In this document: positions 1 through 7,325 of the stretch, piece after piece
How the letters are laid out: each line of letters starts with the position of its first letter
Position numbering within the stretch: the stretch's first letter is position 1
Assembly: GCF_050433395.1 (NCBI RefSeq)
Contig: NZ_JBNPXH010000013.1
Span: forward strand, 62,001 to 126,000
Length of the DNA: 64,000 bases
Origin: Mobilitalea torta
Lineage (GTDB): Bacteria; Bacillota; Clostridia; Lachnospirales; Lachnospiraceae
Direction: 5' to 3'
Notes under the pieces: generated by a model
What the model saw: only the letters and a program-made list of their open reading frames with translations
Databases searched by the model: none
What the model was told of the DNA's origin: nothing
Made by a program: the position numbers and the translations under genes

Positions 1-5
1 TGACG

Positions 6-1061
6 GTGCCGGAGGATTACCCGCTGCATGTTGGTTTGCCGAAAGATTTCCAAATACATTTTTCCGGATTATGCGAACTCGCAAAAGATATCTATATGGA
101 TATGGCTAAACAACCGGAGAACTATGGTTTAATGCTCGTTGATATAGAATCGAAGGATCACAATCTTGCCAGGGACGGATACCGCACCATTCACCGATTT
201 GTTGATACCTTATCCAGCCTTTCGTGCTGCGGTGAATTGAGAGACCATCAACTGGTTGTTGATGCGGAGGAGTTCAGAAAAGTTATAAAAAAAGGAACAG
301 GTCTTGTGTCCGGCCCCGTTCCGAAATATGAGCTGATTTTCTCGCGCCTGGTTGATTTTGGCTTCTCTATCCGGGATTTTGAGGGAAAACCATTCGGCAA
401 GAAGGTGGAATTTTTCACTGTTGGGTATCCTGACTCCCCTGAGATGATGGATACAATTAAAAGCTATTGCGAATGCTGGAACGAACTGAAAAGCAAGCGG
501 GAAGAGGAGGTTAAGGTATGGCCGAAGGAATATCATCATCACTATTACCGGTTTGATTATAAAATAACTGCGGATCGTGAGAAAATACCTATACTGCAAT
601 GGATAAGCGATGAGGCGGATTATTTGGGTTACTCAACCGGACAAAAAAAGTTTTCCGTCTTATTTTATCAATATTCATTGCAATACAAAGATGTGAAATT
701 CGACGGGGATTATACCTATAAATCCAAACGGATCGCCAGAATATGCCAAGCTGGTTATACTGCCATGGGAGAAACGAAATTTCTTTTACACGTCAGGTTA
801 AAGGATATGGATCGATATATTAGTGAAATAGACGCAATGCCCGAAAGTATAAAAAATCGGATGATGAAAGATAGCTGCCGGCATTGCGGTTTTCAGGGAG
901 CGACTGACGACTATTGCAAATTCAGGATTCATTGGACATGGAATGAACAGCCGCATATCGGATGCGCTCATGAGTGTTTTTATTTCGATTGTTTTGACGC
1001 GGCACTTATCCCGTGTTATTGGAAATTACTTGAATTGGAGTATGGTTTGAAAAAAGCATGA
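6..1061 (+). CDS. Hypothetical protein, possibly 5'-incomplete
   Basis: I do not recognise this 351-residue protein. The first usable start is a GTG at position 6, but the frame is open to the window edge, so the true start may lie outside. No signal peptide or membrane segment is visible, so it is probably cytoplasmic. It is rich in aromatic residues and Cys. The C-terminal third has clustered cysteines (CRHCGF near residue 296 and several Cys/His after residue 330) that could bind a metal, which is inference only. A strong hairpin follows the stop codon, so the gene ends its own transcript. Confidence 0.6.
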   Translation: MPEDYPLHVGLPKDFQIHFSGLCELAKDIYMDMAKQPENYGLMLVDIESKDHNLARDGYRTIHRFVDTLSSLSCCGELRDHQLVVDAEEFRKVIKKGTGLVSGPVPKYELIFSRLVDFGFSIRDFEGKPFGKKVEFFTVGYPDSPEMMDTIKSYCECWNELKSKREEEVKVWPKEYHHHYYRFDYKITADREKIPILQWISDEADYLGYSTGQKKFSVLFYQYSLQYKDVKFDGDYTYKSKRIARICQAGYTAMGETKFLLHVRLKDMDRYISEIDAMPESIKNRMMKDSCRHCGFQGATDDYCKFRIHWTWNEQPHIGCAHECFYFDCFDAALIPCYWKLLELEYGLKKA

Positions 1062-1093
1062 GTGATACAAAATAAGTGATTCGTATTTATAAG

Positions 1094-1128
1094 ACCAATG
1101 GGGAACGATTGCCGCTCCCCATTGGTTT
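1094..1128 (+). terminator. Rho-independent-type hairpin
   Basis: An 11-bp perfect stem, ACCAATGGGGA (1094-1104) with TCCCCATTGGT (1116-1126), lies 33 bases after the stop of the first gene and is followed by a short T-containing run. It probably terminates that gene. Confidence 0.75.
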
Positions 1129-1256
1129 ATAATTTAGCAGGGAGTTGATGATGAATTCTTTACTTTTTTGAAGAGAGAGATAAGCTGTACGGGATGATGC
1201 GATATTATGTCGGTGAATTTGAATTTGACGGAGGAAAACAATGAGAGTATTATTAA

Positions 1257-1439
1257 CCTCATGCGATCGAAGTTGGGCATATTTGCCAAAATCTTTACTT
1301 GGCTGGTGAATCCCTGGATATGGGTGTTTGTGCCATTGGCATATATGATCAGGAGGCGGTTGATAAACTCTTGCAATTAGATGGGGATGAAGAATTTGTC
1401 ATATACATAGCAGCTGTTGGTAAAAAGAAAAGTAAATAG
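1257..1439 (+). pseudogene. Nitroreductase (SagB-type) C-terminal remnant
   Basis: An open frame without a start encodes the typical tail of SagB/nitroreductase-like flavoenzymes: HICQNLYLAGESLDMGVCAI, then an acidic Asp-Gly-Glu-Glu-Phe turn and a short basic end. In the family this segment holds part of the flavin-binding region. The in-frame stop at 1254-1256 and the lack of an N-terminal half show it is a broken relic. The bases from 1129 to 1256 contain only short frames, none recognised. Nothing was seen between 1440 and 1527. Confidence 0.6.
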
Positions 1440-1527
1440 CAGATAGAAGACTGGCAGAACCGCCTCCAAACTGAGTAATTTGATTTTACATCAGTTTGAA
1501 GGCTTACACAAAGCTTATCGGCGGAAA

Positions 1528-2052
1528 TTACAAAAAATTTGGGTGATATTGCTGTACATACGGCGTCGTCTTTTTACTGTATTCTATTAATTTTTTGATG
1601 TATTCTATGGTTTTGTTATCGGGATTCACAAAATCACGGGAATGTTGAGAACACACGCTTTTAAACTCTTTTCCGAAAATTTTAACATCTTTGGCTCTCC
1701 AGCATTCATCATGGCAGGGTGCGCCGCAAATGCTGACGTGGTCGTATACGGCTTTCTTAAAGTCTTCGTCCCTTTCGTCACTGTGAATATTTTCACCGAA
1801 ATCAAGAAAATTAAAGATTTGAAACAACCATTCGCCATTATCTTTAACCAGCATCCAACCAAGATAATGCCCGTTATACGGTATTTTAACGCCAATTGTT
1901 TTGCCGTTATCCATTTCATACGGCAATGAGAGGGGGGATAATTCGTTTTCGTTCAAATAAGCCGTGAAATTTAGCGCGTTTTCTTGCAATTCATCGTCAA
2001 GAAATTCGATGATCGCATCTTCGATTTTGTCGTACTTTTTTTGCTCAGACAT
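1528..2052 (-). CDS. Hypothetical protein, 174 aa
   Basis: An unrecognised cytoplasmic protein with an acidic N-terminal half and a Cys/His-containing centre (SICGAPCHDECW near residue 108) that could bind metal. The start is supported by AAAGGAG eight bases upstream of the ATG. It lies downstream of a MerR regulator on the same strand, separated by a 12-codon open frame with its own ribosome site. The three could form one transcript. No function can be assigned. Confidence 0.65.
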   Translation of the reverse strand: MSEQKKYDKIEDAIIEFLDDELQENALNFTAYLNENELSPLSLPYEMDNGKTIGVKIPYNGHYLGWMLVKDNGEWLFQIFNFLDFGENIHSDERDEDFKKAVYDHVSICGAPCHDECWRAKDVKIFGKEFKSVCSQHSRDFVNPDNKTIEYIKKLIEYSKKTTPYVQQYHPNFL

Positions 2053-2151
2053 TTTTATTTCTCCTTTTTCATGTTTTATTTTAATCTTTTGCTTTACATT
2101 CTAATTCCAAATGTTATCCCAAAGAATGCCATGCAATCCTTCAGCAGTATT

Positions 2152-2190
2152 TTATTTCAGCGGCGTGCTCGCGGTGTTTTGTTCAGACAT
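2152..2190 (-). other. 12-codon open frame with strong RBS, vestigial
   Basis: The minus strand reads ATG for MSEQNTASTPLK and then TAA, preceded by AAAGGAG at good spacing. The first four residues match the start of the next gene downstream (MSEQKK), so this looks like a truncated duplicate of that gene's 5' end. It could also be a leader peptide. Confidence 0.4.
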
Positions 2191-2211
2191 ATGTATTTTC
2201 TCCTTTGATTT

Positions 2212-3750
2212 TTATTCATACTTCACCGGATACCAGCAGTAAACAATACTTCCCGTTTCTTTTTCACTGCCGACCTTACCGTCGGGCCAAACCATGAATG
2301 AACCTGAAATTGTGCCGTTCCATGTATAACCCAATTTCATACATACACTGTGGTCATTGAATGAATCGCCTTTTTCGAGTTCAAAAATCAACCACCTCGA
2401 AGCGTCGATGGTCCTGACATACGGATCATGCTTTATCAGCGCTTTAACGTCCGTAATGTCGGATTCTGCGAGACAAACGGAATCACGATGGCCGCCTCCC
2501 CGTATTTGCGCGTCCATATCAAGTGAGCCGAAAGTGAAAATCGGCGCGCCGGGTTTTCTGTACTTGTTCAGAATATCCATGCGTCCGTCTGCCATCAGCT
2601 CGTCCGTAAATGGAACAGAAGCGTTCGATCCGGGAGTTATAATCTTTGTAAATCCCATGATTCTGAACTTGTTTTTGGTAATAATGCTTGCCTTGAAGCC
2701 GCATTTTTCTTTACTGCCGGGTATTTCTACAATCGCATCTTCAATCGCGTAATACCTTTTTACAGGGAAAAGAACGTCATATTGTTTGTCGGTCTCCTGA
2801 CCGTGATAAATATTATAATAATTGATGATTTCTTCCGGATCGAGCCTTACGCCGCCAAAGCTGTCAATTTCCTCAATGGGCGGCGTGACACGCGTCAGAT
2901 TTCCATCATAGTCATATTGATATTTGTCGCTCTCATTGATCCAGTCCTGCATACCGAGATACGTCAGGAAGCCGTCGTCGCCCAACAAATGCGCCGCATA
3001 TTGTCCTCCATGGAACTTTTTCTTTGTCAGCGGGGCAGGGACATCATAATCGTCAGGAATCGAGACCCAAACCTCATTTCCGAAACTTTGGCCCGTCGCA
3101 TTTGAGCGCTCATGTCTAAAAACACGCAAATCGGGCTTGATATCCATCAATTTATTTTGTTTGATAAAATTATGTACCGCTTCCCACGCCTTATCTTGGG
3201 AGTTGTCGCCTGTAAAAAAAGCGGACGCTACGGTCATAGGCGGAAGGTATACGACCCTCACTTCTTTTAGTTTGTTCAGCACATCCGACGCTTTGTTCAG
3301 GTCACTCATTGAGAGGCTGTCTTTTACATTTTTTTGAACGAAAGAGAGCGAACCGGCTAATTTCAAAACGGAATCATCACCTAAAAAATCAAGATTCAAA
3401 TGGAGATCCGCAATTTTTTCAAGCTCGCTTACGAAATAATTCAAAATATTTTTGATAGTTGATAAAGCCGTTATTTCGCTGTCCAACTCCGATATGTTTT
3501 TATTGAAAATATCAATCACGGTTTCGGCGTCAGGGTTATCCATGATAACGCATATTTGCTTGACTGGAATTTGTAATTTACGCAGGATGATAATCTGCTG
3601 CACGCGTTTTAACGCAGCTTCATCGTAAAGCCGGTAGGAATTATCTTCATTTCTGATGCTTTTTATAAGACCGATTTGCTCATAATATCGAAGCATACGT
3701 GAGGAAATGGCGTATGATTTTGAAACTTGACTGATTGTTTGTAATTCCAA
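2212..3750 (-). CDS. MerR-family regulator with two GyrI-like domains
   Basis: A DNA-binding transcription regulator of the MerR family. The N-terminus has the winged-helix pattern ending RMLRYYEQIGLI and SYRLYDE (residues 15-45), then a coiled-coil dimerisation helix to about residue 130. The rest (about 165-510) looks like two GyrI/AraC-effector-type ligand domains, the second starting near AIEDAIVEIPG. Usual MerR proteins are 120-300 residues, so this is long. I place the start at the TTG at 3750, seven bases after AAAGGAGG; a TTG 18 bases earlier lies inside that ribosome site. A promoter with the MerR 19-bp spacer lies just upstream, so autoregulation is likely. The ligand is unknown. 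Confidence 0.85.
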   Translation of the reverse strand: MELQTISQVSKSYAISSRMLRYYEQIGLIKSIRNEDNSYRLYDEAALKRVQQIIILRKLQIPVKQICVIMDNPDAETVIDIFNKNISELDSEITALSTIKNILNYFVSELEKIADLHLNLDFLGDDSVLKLAGSLSFVQKNVKDSLSMSDLNKASDVLNKLKEVRVVYLPPMTVASAFFTGDNSQDKAWEAVHNFIKQNKLMDIKPDLRVFRHERSNATGQSFGNEVWVSIPDDYDVPAPLTKKKFHGGQYAAHLLGDDGFLTYLGMQDWINESDKYQYDYDGNLTRVTPPIEEIDSFGGVRLDPEEIINYYNIYHGQETDKQYDVLFPVKRYYAIEDAIVEIPGSKEKCGFKASIITKNKFRIMGFTKIITPGSNASVPFTDELMADGRMDILNKYRKPGAPIFTFGSLDMDAQIRGGGHRDSVCLAESDITDVKALIKHDPYVRTIDASRWLIFELEKGDSFNDHSVCMKLGYTWNGTISGSFMVWPDGKVGSEKETGSIVYCWYPVKYE

Positions 3751-3782
3751 ATCAGAACCTCCTTTCAAGCGGCTTTAAATAG

Positions 3783-3813
3783 ATTATAAACCATGACATC
3801 GTGTCAATGTCAA
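3783..3813 (-). promoter_or_regulatory. MerR-type promoter with 19-bp spacer and operator
   Basis: On the minus strand TTGACA (3808-3813) and TATAAT (3783-3788) are separated by 19 bp, the stretched spacing typical of MerR-controlled promoters. The spacer contains the dyad TGACA-TCG-TGTCA (3794-3806). The start codon of the MerR gene is about 30 bases downstream. The same layout occurs upstream of the second MerR gene at 13552-13582. Confidence 0.8.
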
Positions 3814-3860
3814 ACATTTTGTAAAAAATATTCATAAAATTATTTGTTCTCAGACAAAAA

Positions 3861-3894
3861 ATAACGCTCACCCAACATCATGGGTGAGCGTTAT
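3861..3894 (-). terminator. Strong hairpin, T-tract on minus strand
   Basis: Perfect 14-bp stem ATAACGCTCACCCA (3861-3874) and its complement (3881-3894) with a 6-base loop. Read on the minus strand it is followed by TTTTTT, so it would stop leftward transcription entering the MerR promoter. No minus gene lies immediately upstream, so it may be a relic. The rest of 3814-4075 shows no gene. Confidence 0.6.
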
Positions 3895-4075
3895 ATGAAA
3901 TTTGGTATAAAAAAAAGGCGCAATCGCACCGAAAACTGCTAAAAAATGTTAAGAAATAAAACCCCTTGATACTTGGCGTTAATTGTATATATACACTACC
4001 ATGCAAATGGCAAACTGTCAAGCATTTTTATGAAAAATTGAGAATAAACGAGTTTGCTTTTACCTTTAACGATGA

Positions 4076-4222
4076 GTAGGTATTCCCTTCCCGCATTATA
4101 TGTTTTGCATAATGAACCTTATGCTGTATAATAAAATTCTGGATTTGGTTGAAGATGTTTCTGTTTCCGGCATAACCGCTGAAGAAATGGCCACGGCTCT
4201 TTATAAGGAGTATTATAGATGA
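4076..4222 (+). pseudogene. C-terminal tail of a lost ABC ATPase (probable)
   Basis: An open frame without a usable beginning ends ITAEEMATALYKEYYR and a TGA that overlaps the ATG of the following permease (ATGA). ABC-2 permease pairs of this type are normally preceded by their ATPase gene, whose acidic tail ends like this. No Walker A, signature or Walker B region is present, so the ATPase has been lost. The identification rests on position and style of the tail, not on a motif. Confidence 0.45.
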
Positions 4223-5019
4223 AAAAATATCTGGCGATCTTTCGCATACGTTTTATACATAGCGTGCAATACCGCATAGTCGTGTTCTCGCATTTATTTA
4301 CCGGGTTTCTGTGGGGATTAATGCTGGTTCTTGCTTATACGGCTTTTTACCGCACTAATTCGGATGCCTTGCCCATGACGCTGTCACAAACGGTCTCATA
4401 TATGTGGATGCAGCAAACATTCTTGATATTGTTTTCGGTGGTATTCGCGGACGAGGAAATTGAATCGTCCATCGAAAACGGTTCCATAGCCTACGAACTT
4501 ATACGCCCTGCTGATCTGTATTGGCGCTGGTATACCCGCGCCTGTGCAAGCCGGGCTGCGGTTACCGCGTTTCGGCTGCCTCTATTAGCTGCTGTATTTT
4601 TTCTGCCGGCTCCTTTTCAGATGTCACTTCCGCCGGACATTACCCAACTGGCGATGTTCCTGCCTTCCATGGTGCTGGCGCTGGGTGTTACGGTATCGTT
4701 TACCATGCTCATGTATGTTTCCATGTTTTATACAACCTCATATAGGGGCGTAAGGGTGCTGCTTATAGCGATGACGGCTTTTTTTACAGGAGCTGTGATA
4801 CCATTTCCTTTTTTCCCTTCGTCAGTTCGGTCTATTCTTGAAATGCTTCCATTTGCGGCGATGCAAAATATGCCCCTTCGTATATACAGCGGAAACATCG
4901 CTGACACTGATGCCTGGAAGGGGATCGCGTTTCAAGCTTTTTGGCTGGCTGCGCTTATTATCGTCGGAAGGATTACAATGGATCGTGCAATGAAAAAAGT
5001 TCTCGTTCAAGGAGGCTGA
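4219..5019 (+). CDS. ABC-2 type transporter permease (first subunit)
   Basis: A 266-residue integral membrane protein with about six hydrophobic segments and a short basic N-terminus, the size and style of permeases of the PF06182 (ABC2_membrane_6) type. The cytoplasmic stretch after the second helix, EEIESSIENGSIAYELIRP, resembles the coupling region of this family, where it contacts the ATPase. The ATG overlaps the stop of the broken ATPase tail. The next permease starts four bases after its stop, so the two are co-translated. Substrate unknown; with the local ATPase lost, activity would need a partner encoded elsewhere. Confidence 0.75.
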   Translation: MKKYLAIFRIRFIHSVQYRIVVFSHLFTGFLWGLMLVLAYTAFYRTNSDALPMTLSQTVSYMWMQQTFLILFSVVFADEEIESSIENGSIAYELIRPADLYWRWYTRACASRAAVTAFRLPLLAAVFFLPAPFQMSLPPDITQLAMFLPSMVLALGVTVSFTMLMYVSMFYTTSYRGVRVLLIAMTAFFTGAVIPFPFFPSSVRSILEMLPFAAMQNMPLRIYSGNIADTDAWKGIAFQAFWLAALIIVGRITMDRAMKKVLVQGG

Positions 5020-5023
5020 TGAA

Positions 5024-5800
5024 ATGTCGCTTTACCTAAAGTTTTTTCTGATCCACTTAAAAAGTGAAATGCAGTACAAGGCTTCATTCCTCTTTCTTAC
5101 GGCAGGTAATTTCTTGATGCAGTTCTCCACTTTTTTAGGTGTTTATTTCATGTTTTATTTGTTCCACGATGTGGATGGGTTCACATACCCTCAGGTTTTA
5201 CTTTGCTTTGCTGTTGTCATTATGGCGTTTTCTTTTGCGGAGATGTTCGGAAGCGGCTTTGAGCGCCTTTCGCGTATGCTGGCCAATGGTGAGTTTGACC
5301 GCGCTTTGGTTAGGCCGAGAAATATTACATTTCAGATTCTCGTGTCAAGGATGAGTTTTTTCCGAATCGGCGCGACCGCACAATCTGCTATTGTACTTTT
5401 TTGGGCGGTTCCGAACAGCGGCGTTGTTTGGACTTGGGACAAGATATTGACGCTCAGCCTGATGATCATATGCGGAAGTATCATATTCTCTGCACTGTTT
5501 CTTATACAGGCGACATTTGCATTTTTCACTACCGAAGGTCTGGAGTTTATGAATATCCTGACATACGGCGGGCGGGATCACGGGCGTTATCCATATTCCA
5601 TATATGGTCAGGAAGTATTGAGGTTTCTTACGTTCGTAATTCCTCTGGCCTTATTTCAATACTACCCGTTATTGTATCTGTTGGATATGGAGCAAAGCGT
5701 ATTTTACATGATGACGCCGTTGTTGGGGTTACTATTTCTTATTCCCGGTTATATATTTTTCCGATTCGGGTTAAGGCGATATAAATCGACGGGTTCATAA
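5024..5800 (+). CDS. ABC-2 family transporter permease (second subunit)
   Basis: A 258-residue membrane protein with about six transmembrane helices. It carries the marks of the PF06182 family: GEFDRALVRPRN after the second helix and a TYGGRDHGRYPYSIYG segment before the last helices. It would form a heterodimeric export channel with the preceding permease. A GGAGG site lies just ahead of the ATG and the gap to the previous gene is four bases. The gene looks intact. The substrate cannot be told from sequence. Confidence 0.8.
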   Translation: MSLYLKFFLIHLKSEMQYKASFLFLTAGNFLMQFSTFLGVYFMFYLFHDVDGFTYPQVLLCFAVVIMAFSFAEMFGSGFERLSRMLANGEFDRALVRPRNITFQILVSRMSFFRIGATAQSAIVLFWAVPNSGVVWTWDKILTLSLMIICGSIIFSALFLIQATFAFFTTEGLEFMNILTYGGRDHGRYPYSIYGQEVLRFLTFVIPLALFQYYPLLYLLDMEQSVFYMMTPLLGLLFLIPGYIFFRFGLRRYKSTGS

Positions 5801-5836
5801 GGTTATTTTGCCTCATAATCAGATATCGCGGTAAAA

Positions 5837-6727
5837 CTAAGCTTCATATCCGAAAATCGTAATTTGATTTTTACCCGCCGTGCAGATATTAATTTCTATG
5901 GCATCTAACTGCACTGTATTTCCAAGGCCTAGACCAGTATGTGTCCCGACAAAAGATGTTTGTAAGTTATTGATTACCTCCCAAGGGTCAGATGCTCCCC
6001 GTACCATATCTGTAATATCATGTTCAAGTGGGGTGGTTAAATAGTTCGCAGACCCTATGATAGACAGACTTATTTCTTGTAAATTAATCCAATCCGCCTG
6101 GGCATTTGGCCGCCAATAAAGAATCATGGAACTAACACCTACAGCAAGAGTTAGATTAAGGCGGCAGTAATATTTTATTATAACCTGTTCAATTTCTAAA
6201 TACTTGTATTGAGTTGGTAACATATGATATTCTAAGACAAGTCTCCCCCGGGCTGGAGTAAGCAGAGCTGAGTTTAGAGAAGCCAGTGTCCCGTTGGAAA
6301 GCCCGATTGCATTATTAACATTAGTGAAATCACTTCTACCATTATAGGCAACCTGAGCAGCGGTTGCAGCACCATAAATATTACATGATACTTCCTCATC
6401 TGAAGTACTTAACATAAGAGGATTACCGGTTGTAAGCTTGAAGGCGGAAGGAAAGGCTTGACTTACAGTACTAAAAGGTTGTGTTATTCTAAGAGATAAA
6501 AAATTGGTATCATCATCACTTAATAAAATGGATACTGCTAATGGAGCAGATACCTGAACAGAGGTGAGATAAATACTTTTTTGAGGATCCGGTGTCCAAA
6601 GAATTGTTTTTGAGGGCTGTATACCTAAGCTGTAATAATGAATGATATCAGAACTTTTTTTTATAGATAATAGGATTTCGTGGCTTGCTGCCGGTATGCT
6701 GCTCTTGACTTGAATATTATGATTCAT
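5837..6727 (-). CDS. Hypothetical beta-rich protein, paralog of next gene
   Basis: A 296-residue protein of unknown function with no signal peptide. Residues 25-120 (WTPDPQKSIYLTSVQVSAPL) align with the 123-residue neighbour (WTPNTDKSIFLTALQVSAPA), and both proteins end in a GYE motif (GYEA, GYEF). A unique middle part of about 150 residues follows in this protein. It belongs to a minus-strand group with DUF4183 proteins, which in spore formers are often spore-surface associated; a structural surface role is therefore plausible but unproven. AAGGAG precedes the ATG. Confidence 0.65.
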   Translation of the reverse strand: MNHNIQVKSSIPAASHEILLSIKKSSDIIHYYSLGIQPSKTILWTPDPQKSIYLTSVQVSAPLAVSILLSDDDTNFLSLRITQPFSTVSQAFPSAFKLTTGNPLMLSTSDEEVSCNIYGAATAAQVAYNGRSDFTNVNNAIGLSNGTLASLNSALLTPARGRLVLEYHMLPTQYKYLEIEQVIIKYYCRLNLTLAVGVSSMILYWRPNAQADWINLQEISLSIIGSANYLTTPLEHDITDMVRGASDPWEVINNLQTSFVGTHTGLGLGNTVQLDAIEINICTAGKNQITIFGYEA

Positions 6728-6760
6728 TATATAGTTCTCCTTGAATTGCCCATCAATGTA

Positions 6761-7132
6761 TTAGAATTCATAGCCTAAAAGGGTAATATTAACTGTTCCT
6801 GCAGTACTGGTTGTAATGGAGATTGCTTCATCAGGATTAAATTCAATTGGTGAGGGGAAGCTTATACCATAGGTGGCAAGGGTATTGGTAAGAGCGATTG
6901 ACATAAAGGCGGCATTATTTCCTCTATTTAATTGGACAACCAGTGGGGCAGGGGCAGAAACCTGCAATGCGGTGAGGAAAATGCTCTTATCAGTATTAGG
7001 TGTCCATATAGGTGTATTGGTTTGAAGTGTGGTAAAGGTTTGAAACAAGATAATATCAGATGGATATTCTCTTGTGAATATGGGATCTTCTAAATTAAAA
7101 ACGATACTCATCAATTTTGTATTGCTGCCCAT
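6761..7132 (-). CDS. Hypothetical beta-rich protein, 123 aa
   Basis: A short protein equal to the first domain of the 296-residue protein encoded just downstream, with the shared core WTPNTDKSIFLTALQVSAPA and the shared ending GYE. It probably folds as one beta-sandwich. The ATG has TAGGAG upstream, and the next gene begins 33 bases after its stop, so the two are likely cotranscribed. It shares the strand with the large DUF4183 protein upstream but is separated from it by a terminator hairpin. Confidence 0.65.
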   Translation of the reverse strand: MGSNTKLMSIVFNLEDPIFTREYPSDIILFQTFTTLQTNTPIWTPNTDKSIFLTALQVSAPAPLVVQLNRGNNAAFMSIALTNTLATYGISFPSPIEFNPDEAISITTSTAGTVNITLLGYEF

Positions 7133-7220
7133 TAATAAACTCCTATCAATATATTTTAAAGTCCATATAATCTATATTTGAGGAACATAGTGCGCATTCC
7201 TGTAATGGAGACAGACGGCG

Positions 7221-7252
7221 AAAAAGCAGCGCCTTTTATAGAAAGCTGCTTT
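7221..7252 (-). terminator. Terminator of the large DUF4183 gene
   Basis: AAAGCAGC (7223-7230) pairs with GCTGCTTT (7245-7252). Read on the minus strand the stem runs into TTTTT, about 75 bases after the stop of the large surface-type protein. Confidence 0.65.
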
Positions 7253-7325
7253 ACGGCTTCTATATTATATGAATTTATTTGAAAAATATTATCTGTATGC
7301 ATTTTCCAAATCAACAAATTAATTC

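Noticed and set aside
210..599. Open minus-strand frame of 129 codons inside the first gene
   Set aside because: It lies wholly opposite a longer frame with better codon use, has no ribosome site and no recognisable domain.
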